Below are positions 6,550 through 12,977 of a stretch of DNA of 12,977 nucleotides, piece by piece (position 1 is the stretch's first letter; the number at the start of each line of letters is the position of its first letter). The notes under the pieces are model-generated. The model was not told the origin of the DNA. It saw nothing but the letters and a program-made list of their open reading frames with translations, and made no database searches. This DNA is from Desulfobacula sp. (GTDB lineage: Bacteria; Desulfobacterota; Desulfobacteria; Desulfobacterales; Desulfobacteraceae), in the NCBI GenBank assembly GCA_027858355.1, contig JAQICW010000485.1, positions 1 through 12,977 of the forward strand, in the 5' to 3' direction. The translations under genes were made by a program, and so were the position numbers.

Positions 6550-8712
6550 TTGATTCGAAAAGGCCCCCTTTACCTTGAAAATGATAGTCATGTCATTGAA
6601 AAGGGGAAAGAAACAACAGCTCATCAATTCAAACTGCCCCCAAGCGTTCGAAACCATGCCAAAAAAATCGACGATAGTCTGGCCGGGATTAAGATCTGCG
6701 ATCCTGCTATTGGTTCCGGCGCATTTCCAGTGGGCATGCTGCATGAAATTGTCAATACCCGTCTGGTGCTGGAACCCTACACAAAAAACGGCCTGACCGC
6801 CTATGATTATAAACGGCATGCCATCCATGAAAGTCTTTATGGTGTTGATTATGATGCCAGCGCCATTGATATCGCCCGGCTTCGGTTGTGGCTGTCCCTG
6901 GTGGTGGATGAAGAAGATTATACCTCCATCAAGGCGCTTCCCAATCTGGATTATAAAATCATCCAAGGAAATTCTTTGATCGGACTGGATGAGCGATACC
7001 GACCGGCATGGCTGTCAACCATTGAAGCCTTAAAAGAAGATTTTTACCAATGCAAAGATCCGAATGAAAAGATCCGGTTGAAAGACGAAATCAATAAAAA
7101 ACTCTACGGCCATTTGAAATCTTCTAAATCTCATTCAGGGTTTTATTCAAAGTCCGCTTCAGGATATAAAATTGATTTTGACTTTAAATTGTTTTTTTCA
7201 GAAGTCTGGGCGCAAAATGACGGGTTTGATATTGTGATCGGTAATCCGCCCTATGTCCAGATCCAGAATTTCAGCGGCCAGCAGATTCAAAAAGACCTGG
7301 AAAAGCAGAATTATGAGACCTTTGCCAAAACCGGAGATATCTATTGCCTGTTTTATGAAAAAGGCTACCGCCTGCTGAAAAAAGGCGGGGGATTGTGTTT
7401 TATTACTTCTAATAAGTGGATGAAGGCAAATTATGGTGAAAGACTACGGCAGTTTTTCAACAAAAAAACCGACATATCTATTTTGATTGATTTCGGGGAT
7501 TCTCCAATTTTTACTGAAGCCGTGACCTATACAAATATCCTACTCTTTTGCAAACAGAAATCCCATATCCATCCACCGGCATGGGATTTAACAAAAGTAT
7601 TTAAAGTGCATAGTTCGCTTAATAAATTGTTGTCTGAAAATTCTCCTGGTTGCATCCTGACAACCAAAGATTCATTTGTGATTGCATCAAAAGAAATGGC
7701 GGATATCAAAATCCGTATTGAAACTTCCGGGATGCCGCTAAAAGATTTAGCATCTTCAATAAATTACGGTATGAAAACTGGCTTTAATGAAGCCTTCATC
7801 CTCGATGGCCGGACAAAAGACAGACTTATTTCAGAAGATCCCAAAAATGAAGAAATTCTAAAACCCATTCTTCGGGGGAGAGATATCAAACGCTATCATG
7901 CATCCTTTGCAGATTTATGGCTAATTAATTCCCATAATGGCTACAATGGCGCACCTGCTGTAAACCTTGACGATTACCCATCTGTGAAGCAGCATTTGGA
8001 AGCTATAGAACAAAAACGGATTGCCGGTGGTTTAGGAAAAAGCGCAATAAAAGCAAAGGGTCTTTTTAATAGAGATGATCAGGGAAAGACCCCTTATAAT
8101 CTCCGAAGCTGCGCATATATTCCTGATTTTTATAAAGAGAAAATCATTTGGCTTGAAATGTCACCAAGGCCCAATTTTACATACTCTTCAACAGAAATGT
8201 TTGTTTTAAACACATCATATATTTTAACTGGGGATAATCTTTTAAGTCTTTTGGCTATGCTTAACTCAAGCATTATGGATTTTTATTTTGCACTGATATC
8301 TTCTGATGTGAGAGGGAAAACAAGGCGTTATATCAAACAATATGTTGAAAAAATTCCCATCCACAAAAATATTAGTAAAATTTCGTCTTCTTTATCAGCA
8401 CTCTCAAGTTATCTGCTGTATTTATCGAATACGGAAAATGGGTTGTTTTATTCTTATTTTGAACAACTCATTGACGGCCTGGCATACGAGCTTTATTTTC
8501 CGGATGAATTAAAAACAGCTGGAAAAGAAATCTTTTCACATGTGGGCAAATTGGTCCCTGTTTCAGATCAGATGACGGAGGAAAAAAAACTGGCAGTTAT
8601 CCAAAAAGAATTTGACCGACTTTACAACCCGGCCCATCCCGTTAGAAACCATCTTGAAACCCTTGACAGCGTGTCCATTGTCCGGATCATCCAGAAAGAA
8701 TTAAAAAGATGA
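6550..8712 (+). CDS. Fragment 3: adenine-methylase core and target-recognition domain
   Basis: 720-aa open segment from TTG 6550 to the stop at 8712; the frame is open from 6514. GAG at 6538-6540 is a weak ribosome site, so a separate start is doubtful. Motif I DPAIGSGAF begins at residue 51, VDYDASAIDIARLRLW follows, and NPPY is at 232-235, the catalytic motif of N6-adenine methylases of the gamma/Eco57I type. The C-terminal half contains a TaqI_C-like specificity region: SINYGMKTGFNEAF, ILKPILRGRDIKRY, WLEMSPRPNFTYS, LNSSIMDFYF. Motif X, encoded before the second TAA, is absent, so this piece alone is not expected to bind S-adenosylmethionine normally. The stop overlaps the next gene's ATG (ATGA, 8709-8712). 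Confidence 0.65.
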   Translation: MIRKGPLYLENDSHVIEKGKETTAHQFKLPPSVRNHAKKIDDSLAGIKICDPAIGSGAFPVGMLHEIVNTRLVLEPYTKNGLTAYDYKRHAIHESLYGVDYDASAIDIARLRLWLSLVVDEEDYTSIKALPNLDYKIIQGNSLIGLDERYRPAWLSTIEALKEDFYQCKDPNEKIRLKDEINKKLYGHLKSSKSHSGFYSKSASGYKIDFDFKLFFSEVWAQNDGFDIVIGNPPYVQIQNFSGQQIQKDLEKQNYETFAKTGDIYCLFYEKGYRLLKKGGGLCFITSNKWMKANYGERLRQFFNKKTDISILIDFGDSPIFTEAVTYTNILLFCKQKSHIHPPAWDLTKVFKVHSSLNKLLSENSPGCILTTKDSFVIASKEMADIKIRIETSGMPLKDLASSINYGMKTGFNEAFILDGRTKDRLISEDPKNEEILKPILRGRDIKRYHASFADLWLINSHNGYNGAPAVNLDDYPSVKQHLEAIEQKRIAGGLGKSAIKAKGLFNRDDQGKTPYNLRSCAYIPDFYKEKIIWLEMSPRPNFTYSSTEMFVLNTSYILTGDNLLSLLAMLNSSIMDFYFALISSDVRGKTRRYIKQYVEKIPIHKNISKISSSLSALSSYLLYLSNTENGLFYSYFEQLIDGLAYELYFPDELKTAGKEIFSHVGKLVPVSDQMTEEKKLAVIQKEFDRLYNPAHPVRNHLETLDSVSIVRIIQKELKR

Positions 8713-10094
8713 ATGTAGAAGAGCTGAAAACCATTATTAAAAAAGGTGAGGACAGTTCCTGCCAGCTTAAGGCGGATATCCGGAATGTGGATTCCCTGGC
8801 ATCTGAAATGGCTGCATTTGCCAATTCAGAGGGCGGTACCATCCTGATCGGGGTTCATGATGACGGTTCCATTCCCGGATTGTCCGGCAGTGATGTAACA
8901 AGGATCAACCAGTTGATCAGTAATGCCGCAAGCCAGCATGTGAGAAGCCCTTTGCAGGTAAAAACAGAGAATATTCTTCTTTCAAACGACAAAATCGTCA
9001 TTGTTGTGTTCATACCAAAAGGAATTGATAAACCCTATTTTGATAAAAACGGGGTGATCTGGCTTAAATGCGGATCAGACAAACGCCGCGTTAATTCCAA
9101 AGAAGAACTCAGACGTCTTTTCCAGATGTCCGGGCAGTTCCACGCAGACGGACTGCCTACAAAAGCTGGAATAGATAAACTTGATAAACTCAGATTCCGG
9201 GATTTTTTGCGGGATGTGTATAAACTCGAATTCCCTGAATCCCCGGAAGCACTTCTCAGGCTATTAAAGAACATGAACCTTGCTTCAGATGATGGGATGT
9301 TGAATCTGGCCGGGGTACTGCTTTTTTCCGAACAGCCGGAATGGATCGCACCCCAGTTCGTAATAAAAGCGATCCAGTACCCGGGCAATATGATTCACCC
9401 GTCGGACTATCTGGATACTGAAGATTTTTCGGGCCCACTGCCAAGGGTATTTGAAAATGCCCTGGCCTTTATTATGCGCAATCTTCACAAGATTCAGGCC
9501 GGACGCGGCATCAATATGCCGGGCAGACCGGAAATCCCGGAAGCGGTTTTTGAAGAGCTGCTGGTCAATGCACTAGTGCACAGGGATTACCTGGTCAGTG
9601 CTCCGATCCGCCTTTTTATATTTGATGACCGGATTGAAATCGTCAGCCCCGGTCATTTGCCGAACAATTTAACAGTTGAAAAAATCAGGACCGGCATATC
9701 CAATATCCGCAATCCCATCCTTGTTTCATACACTGCCAAAGGCCTTTTGCCCTATCACGGCCTTGGTTCGGGCATCAAAAGAGCCCTGGGTCAGTGGCAG
9801 GATATTGATTTTGAAGATAACCGGGAGGCCTGTTTATTTGTTTCAACAATTCATCGAAAAAAAGAACAACAGAAGTTAAGTTCGGAAAAAAGTTCGGAAA
9901 AAAGTTCGGAAAAGACCGATCTTCTGATTCTTGAAAAATTACGCCAAAATCCCCAGCTGACCATCAAAAACTTATCGGAAATCTTACATCTTTCCACCAG
10001 AGCAATTGAAAAACAGATGGCAACATTAAAAAAAACAGGAAGACTCAAACGGCGCGGTTCTCGACAGCAAGGGCACTGGGAAATTATTGAATGA
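8709..10094 (+). CDS. AlbA_2 / HATPase_c_4 / winged-helix protein (COG2865-type, RloA-like)
   Basis: 461 aa, complete. The ATG overlaps the methylase stop in ATGA, so translation is probably coupled. Residues 1-120 are an AlbA_2 (Schlafen AlbA-like) nucleic-acid-binding domain, with MAAFANSEGGTILIGVHDDG and VIWLKCGSDKRRV as typical stretches. Residues about 275-385 match the HATPase_c_4 domain: FEELLVNALVHRDY with the N-box N287, then IEIVSPGHLPNNL and the GLGSGIKRAL glycine loop. A repetitive linker SSEK x3 (391-402) leads to a winged-helix segment (about 403-450; LTIKNLSEILHLSTRAIEKQM). Proteins of this type are often called putative transcriptional regulators or RecG-like; they frequently sit beside type I and IIG restriction genes. 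The precise role is unproven. It may regulate the operon or act in defence. Confidence 0.85.
   Translation: MNVEELKTIIKKGEDSSCQLKADIRNVDSLASEMAAFANSEGGTILIGVHDDGSIPGLSGSDVTRINQLISNAASQHVRSPLQVKTENILLSNDKIVIVVFIPKGIDKPYFDKNGVIWLKCGSDKRRVNSKEELRRLFQMSGQFHADGLPTKAGIDKLDKLRFRDFLRDVYKLEFPESPEALLRLLKNMNLASDDGMLNLAGVLLFSEQPEWIAPQFVIKAIQYPGNMIHPSDYLDTEDFSGPLPRVFENALAFIMRNLHKIQAGRGINMPGRPEIPEAVFEELLVNALVHRDYLVSAPIRLFIFDDRIEIVSPGHLPNNLTVEKIRTGISNIRNPILVSYTAKGLLPYHGLGSGIKRALGQWQDIDFEDNREACLFVSTIHRKKEQQKLSSEKSSEKSSEKTDLLILEKLRQNPQLTIKNLSEILHLSTRAIEKQMATLKKTGRLKRRGSRQQGHWEIIE
9879..9914 (+). repeat. Three 12-bp tandem repeats encoding SSEK
   Basis: Units at 9879-9890, 9891-9902 and 9903-9914 (AGTTCGGAAAAA, last copy ending in G) encode SSEK three times in the linker before the winged helix of the AlbA_2 protein. 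Near-identical DNA copies point to replication slippage. Twelve-base units keep the frame, so copy number would change linker length only. Confidence 0.85.
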
Positions 10095-10465
10095 AAATAG
10101 ACCGAATTGAAATTGTGAATTATAAGGCCTTTATCGGGACTCATGAAATTTCGGTCAAAGGGAAAAATCTGTTTATTTACGGTGAGAATGGCAGTGGGAA
10201 AAGTTCCCTTTACTTTGCTTTGAAAGATTTCTTCCAGGCCTCTGTAGAGGATATTGACCTCAATGAACTTGAAAATGTTTTTCTTTCCGATGACCAGAAA
10301 GGGAAAACGGGAATTCGTGTTGATTTTAAACCAAATGTTCATGGCAAAAAAAAGTTAGGACATTATTCGTTCACAGCGGCCGGAAAAAGTTTAGGAGATC
10401 CTGGCGACACCAGTATTCGACAGGCTGTTACAGAATGCGGATTTTTCCCATTTTTGAAGTTGTAA
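10091..10465 (+). pseudogene. Truncated RecF/SMC-like AAA ATPase
   Basis: 124 codons. The ATG overlaps the preceding stop in ATGA (10091-10094), which makes this the fourth gene of the operon. The N-terminus is typical of RecF/SMC-like ATPases: a first strand IDRIEIVNYKAF followed by Walker A GENGSGKS at residues 31-38, then FALKDFFQAS. Family members need a C-terminal Walker B and signature motif several hundred residues later; none is present. The family-like sequence fades near residue 110 (DTSIRQA), and the last dozen residues (VTECGFFPFLKL) look foreign. The gene is therefore broken near 10420 by deletion or insertion. The product could bind but not productively hydrolyse ATP. Confidence 0.78.
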
Positions 10466-10600
10466 GTCATTGATTTTATTGATTTTCAATTTTTTTATAA
10501 AAAATAATGCGTGGAAATGGCCGGGCATGGCGCCCATGGCTTATAATTGAATATAAATTTCAGGGCTGTAAAAGCCTTGTATAACATATGTGCAATTGTC
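10420..10600. other. AT-rich junction after the truncated ATPase, possible mobile-element scar
   Basis: From about 10420 the sequence no longer reads as the ATPase in any frame. It contains a T/A-rich block (10466-10510) and then a GC-rich interrupted palindrome around 10518-10545 (GGGCATGGCGCCC within it). No transposase coding is visible. The abrupt change suggests the edge of an insertion sequence or a deletion join, but I cannot match it to a named element. Confidence 0.35.
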
Positions 10601-10602
10601 TT

Positions 10603-10631
10603 GGGGGGTATCAACAATAGTCAATCCCCCC
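10603..10631. terminator. G6/C6 hairpin between converging genes
   Basis: Six G (10603-10608) and six C (10626-10631) can pair around a 17-nt loop, followed on the + strand by TTTATT. It lies just beyond the stop of the antisense flavoprotein remnant, so it may have terminated that gene or transcription coming from the defence operon. The T-tract is imperfect. Confidence 0.35.
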
Positions 10632-10640
10632 TTTATTGTC

Positions 10641-10960
10641 TTATCGAATAAAATTGGTGGCAATTTTATCGACCCTGGCAGGTGGAGAAACTTTTGTGCT
10701 GCCGGCTTCGATCACCTTCATCAATCAGGCCATATTTCTACCGAGTACCTCCATAATCTGCTTGCCCTCGGCATCCTGCTCCATCTCACCGGGCACCAGG
10801 CCATGGGCTACAGTCCAGTAATTGGCGCTGGGCATGAACATTTCAGAATAAGCCAATATAGTGATTCAGGGTGTCTATGGTCGGAAGACCGCCTGACCTT
10901 CGCACTGCGGCAACGGATGCACCCACTTTGTGCCATGAATGGATTGCCAAAAAAACCAGC
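10641..10960 (-). pseudogene. Remnant of a flavodoxin-family (iron-sulfur-flavoprotein-type) NAD(P)H reductase
   Basis: The minus strand encodes the C-terminal half of an NADPH-dependent FMN reductase-type protein. One frame gives KVGASVAAVRRSGGLPTIDT then LNHYIGLF (from about 10929 to a TGA at 10843-10845). Another frame continues with MFMPSANYWTVAHGLVPGE, EGKQIMEVLGRNMA, then TGA at 10725-10727, then LMKVIEAG and VDKIATNFIR to the TAA at 10641. The two parts join into one family-like sequence if a frameshift lies between 10843 and 10866. The TGA stands where relatives have Trp in NMAWL, a TGG to TGA change. The N-terminal flavin-binding half is missing. It is a clear pseudogene. A + strand ORF of 128 codons over this region is its shadow. 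Confidence 0.75.
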
Positions 10961-11000
10961 CAGGGTGGTGATGTAAAATAATTTCCTGAGATGGATTTTA

Positions 11001-12494
11001 TTATGCCTTATAATAGGTATCCAGATATTTTTTCAGGATGTCGCTGACAATCCCCCTGGCAGGAATTGTTGCAGCCATGCCGTAAACGGGGGCCATGCCT
11101 TTTTTTGTGTCTGGTGTTGTTTTTACGATTTCAACAGATAGTTTCAAATCGTCAATAAACCTCTGGCTAACCCCTTCCCGGGTGTGTAAAAGCGTAATGG
11201 CGATATGAACACAGGAGGGTTTGTGAAGGCCGTTGAGGCTCCAGCCTTTTTGGGTCATTTCATCAAGCACTCTGTAAATATTAAGTTTTTTTGAACCAAA
11301 AGCAATCACCCACAAGGGTTTTCCAAGAATATAGAGTTCCGGAATTTCGCAAATTCCCTGTTTGATTTTATCTGCAGTAACCATTATTTTTTGGGTGGCA
11401 TCAAGATATCCTTTTTCGCCAATGGATAAAAGTGATGCCCAGCAGGCAGCACTTAATGCGCCGGGTCTGCTTCCGGCAAATGTTGGGGAAAAATAAAGGC
11501 CGCCGGGCCAGTCCGTGGCCGTGTAGTACTGGAAATGCCGAAGTTCTTCCCCGCGATACATGACAACAGAGGTGCCTTTGGCAGCATATCCATATTTATG
11601 GGTATCAGCTGACATGGAGGTGACACCCTTGAGTCTGAAATCAAACGGTGGCACATCAAAACCTAATTTTTCGGCAAAGGGCAGGACAAAGCCGCCAAGG
11701 CATGCGTCCGTGTGAAACCCGATATTATGTTCCAATGCAATGGCTGACATCTCTTCTATGGGATCAATCGTCCCATGGGGAAAGGAGGGAGCTGAGCCCA
11801 CAATGGCAATGGTATTTTTGTTGATGGCTTTTTTGATTTGACTGATATCAGCCTGGAAATTCTTGTTCACAAGAATATGCTGCATTTTGATATTAAAATA
11901 CTGACAGGCTTTGTCAAAGGCGGCATGGGCTGTTACAGGAACAATGAGTTCCGGGTTTTTTATGTTTTTATTAACCCTGGCAAAATCCCTATAGGTTTTC
12001 ATGGCAAGCAGAATGCTTTCTGTTCCGCCCGAGGTCACTGTGCCGCAGATGGGGTCATCCGTCTTTTTTGATGAAAGCATTGTGGCTGTCATTCCAATTA
12101 TTTCCGCTTCAAATTTCGAAGCACTGGGCCATAGATCGGAATGCAGCGGATTAATTTGTGATGTAACCGCATAGACCTTGTTTAAAAATTCAATATGCTC
12201 CTGGTTGCCATGGTAGACTGCTCCGGAGACATAACCATCTTTCCATTTATCTTCCTCCCTTGTGTTCATTTCTATAATCTGTTCAAGAATATCATCTTTT
12301 TTAAGCGGCTCCCGGGGAAGATGTGTATTTGAGTTTAAGACATCTTTATAGGGTTTTAAAGATGTTTCAAAATCTTTGACAACCTTATCTAATTCTTTAT
12401 CTACTTTATTTTTCACATAGGGTATTTTTTTTAAATGCTTTTCCATAAAGCAGGCAAGTTTTTGCGGGATGAAACTAACTAGTTTTTCAATCAT
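11001..12494 (-). CDS. Sphingosine-1-phosphate-lyase-like PLP-dependent enzyme
   Basis: 497 aa, complete, fold-type I PLP enzyme of the group II decarboxylase/S1P lyase family. Landmarks: TSGGTES at 154-160 (phosphate-binding), H190 in TAHAAFDKA (ring stacking), D263 in HTDACLGGF (pyridine nitrogen), and the Schiff-base Lys K300 in SADTHKYGYAAKG. Resemblance to eukaryotic S1P lyase continues through TDWPGGLYFSPTFAGSRPGA, LSAACWASLL and a C-terminal GMAPVYGMAAT. The eukaryotic N-terminal membrane anchor is not evident, so it is probably cytoplasmic. The family cleaves phosphorylated long-chain bases into an aldehyde and phosphoethanolamine; related bacterial enzymes act on other amino substrates, so the substrate is open. 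ATG 12494 lies 2 bases after the stop of the kinase fragment, suggesting a former operon. Confidence 0.88.
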   Translation of the reverse strand: MIEKLVSFIPQKLACFMEKHLKKIPYVKNKVDKELDKVVKDFETSLKPYKDVLNSNTHLPREPLKKDDILEQIIEMNTREEDKWKDGYVSGAVYHGNQEHIEFLNKVYAVTSQINPLHSDLWPSASKFEAEIIGMTATMLSSKKTDDPICGTVTSGGTESILLAMKTYRDFARVNKNIKNPELIVPVTAHAAFDKACQYFNIKMQHILVNKNFQADISQIKKAINKNTIAIVGSAPSFPHGTIDPIEEMSAIALEHNIGFHTDACLGGFVLPFAEKLGFDVPPFDFRLKGVTSMSADTHKYGYAAKGTSVVMYRGEELRHFQYYTATDWPGGLYFSPTFAGSRPGALSAACWASLLSIGEKGYLDATQKIMVTADKIKQGICEIPELYILGKPLWVIAFGSKKLNIYRVLDEMTQKGWSLNGLHKPSCVHIAITLLHTREGVSQRFIDDLKLSVEIVKTTPDTKKGMAPVYGMAATIPARGIVSDILKKYLDTYYKA

Positions 12495-12496
12495 TT

Positions 12497-12910
12497 TTAT
12501 TTATTTAACCTTTTATATATTTTTTTATTCTGTTTATAAATGGCCAGGTATTGTTTAAATAATTTTTCATAGAGTTTTAGATTTTTTGGATTGGGTTTGA
12601 AAATTGAATCATATTGAGTTCTTTCCGGTATTTCATCAAATTTAATATATCCAAGGGCAACAGATCCGATAAGCCCTGCCCCTCTTACATTTGCCTGGAT
12701 GGGGTTTTTAACCCTTCTGAGGGTCCGGTTCAAAATATCGGCATGGATCTGGCACCAGAGATCAGACTTGGCACCGCCGCCGATAATATTTATGGTTTTC
12801 ATTTTCTTTTTAATCAGTTTTTCAACATATTTCAGCAGCCATTTGGCATTAAAGGCAACTCCTTCAAACACTGCTCTTACCATATGGGCCCGTTTCGTAT
12901 TTAAAGACAT
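12497..12910 (-). pseudogene. C-terminal fragment of an FGGY-family carbohydrate kinase
   Basis: 137 codons open from ATG 12910 to TAA 12497-12499. It matches the C-terminal part of xylulokinase-like FGGY kinases: SLNTKRAHMVRAVFEGVAFN, the ATP-site IIGGGAKSDLW with G44-S49, and NVRGAGLIGSVALGY. Intact kinases are about 500 aa; the sugar-binding half is absent. Immediately upstream the frame reads through unrelated residues to a TAA at 12938-12940, so the homology is cut near 12908 rather than at the window edge. It would not be active. Its stop is 2 bases before the lyase start, so the two genes were probably co-transcribed, and the lyase may now lack its original promoter. Confidence 0.8.
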
Positions 12911-12977
12911 ATGGGGAGTGAGCTGACAAAACCTACCTTAAGGTGAATAGACCCATGAAACGTTTTTCTTGACTATT
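12911..12977. other. Unrecognised sequence replacing the kinase N-terminus
   Basis: Sixty-seven bases up to the window edge do not encode the missing part of the kinase in any frame. A perfect 10-bp palindrome ACCTTAAGGT lies at 12935-12944. This could be the end of an insertion element or a deletion join that continues outside the window. Confidence 0.4.

Larger units (their letters stand above)
5107..8712 (+). pseudogene. Eco57I/type IIG-like restriction-methylase-specificity gene broken by two in-frame TAA codons
   Basis: One reading frame runs from GTG 5107 (or ATG 5128) to the stop at 8710-8712, 1202 codons, and is interrupted only at 5875-5877 and 6511-6513. Sequence on both sides of each stop is in the same frame and reads as continuous family sequence: ...FLYFLQ-N-stop-GWLGVPKSKKWG... 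and ...LFPTSS-stop-NTIHVSKKEIEAL. In order it holds a possible PD-(D/E)XK nuclease (D72...E84-V-K86), a helical segment, methylase motif X (GAFYTPREIVHYM, 6331-6369), motif I (DPAIGSGAF, 6700-6726), motif IV NPPY (7243-7254), and a TaqI_C-like target-recognition region. Intact relatives are single polypeptides of about this length that methylate adenine and cut DNA. Both stops can arise by small substitutions, for example AAA to TAA at the first. Decay is the simplest reading; sequencing error or readthrough cannot be excluded from sequence alone. Confidence 0.82.

Noticed and set aside
5944..6550. TTG codons at 5944 and 6550 as true starts of separate subunits
   Set aside because: No convincing ribosome sites, and family-typical residues continue upstream of both in the same frame.
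5932..6966. Long antisense ORFs opposite the restriction-methylase
   Set aside because: They lie opposite well-supported coding sequence and show no motifs.
1847..10465. Assignment of the operon to DISARM or BREX
   Set aside because: The helicase plus methylase recall DISARM class 1, but DrmA and DrmB are absent; PglZ, BrxC and BrxL-type genes are absent for BREX.
10590..10976. 128-codon + strand ORF in the junction region
   Set aside because: The opposite strand carries recognisable flavodoxin-family sequence; the + strand translation resembles nothing.
1..12977. CRISPR arrays, tRNA or rRNA genes, transposase genes
   Set aside because: No regularly spaced repeats, no tRNA cloverleaf or rRNA sequence, and no transposase coding was seen.

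Overview
The window looks like a piece of a moderately AT-rich bacterial chromosome. The gene set (a SlyD-type isomerase with a Cys-rich tail, an iron-sulfur-flavoprotein-type reductase remnant, a bacterial sphingosine-1-phosphate-lyase-like enzyme) fits a Gram-negative anaerobe such as a sulfate-reducing desulfobacterium. That guess rests on gene content and general resemblance only.

Layout. Positions 1-960: a SlyD-like FKBP peptidyl-prolyl isomerase (+ strand) ending in an 18-bp-stem terminator. Positions 1029-1351: two gene remnants, a single EF-hand coding fragment (- strand) and the first 57 codons of an Lhr-type DEAD/DEAH helicase (+ strand) cut off directly after Walker A. Positions 1352-1846: about 500 bases of AT-rich DNA with palindromes and hairpins and no recognisable gene. 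Positions 1847-10465: a four-gene + strand operon of restriction/defence character. It holds a 1080-aa PLD-SNF2 helicase, an Eco57I/type IIG-like nuclease-methylase-specificity gene interrupted by two in-frame TAA codons, an AlbA_2/HATPase/winged-helix protein, and the N-terminal 124 codons of a RecF/SMC-like ATPase. The last three are joined by ATGA start/stop overlaps. Positions 10466-11000: a junction region with an antisense flavodoxin-family pseudogene (one frameshift, one TGA at a conserved Trp). Positions 11001-12910: on the - strand, the C-terminal third of an FGGY sugar kinase followed 2 bases later by an intact S1P-lyase-like PLP enzyme. The kinase is cut off near 12910, and nothing is recognisable in the last 67 bases.

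How it fits together. The helicase, nuclease-methylase, AlbA_2 protein and ATPase look like one anti-phage or restriction cassette: a translocating helicase with a PLD module, a polypeptide that combines cutting, modification and target recognition, and two nucleotide-binding accessory proteins. It lies between truncated genes on both sides, as expected of an accessory region inserted or rearranged in place, and it is itself decaying. The second stop separates methylase motif X from motifs I and IV, so no single translated piece carries a complete methylase. The helicase and the AlbA_2 protein remain fully open. The main interest is this selectively broken operon and the cluster of broken genes around it.
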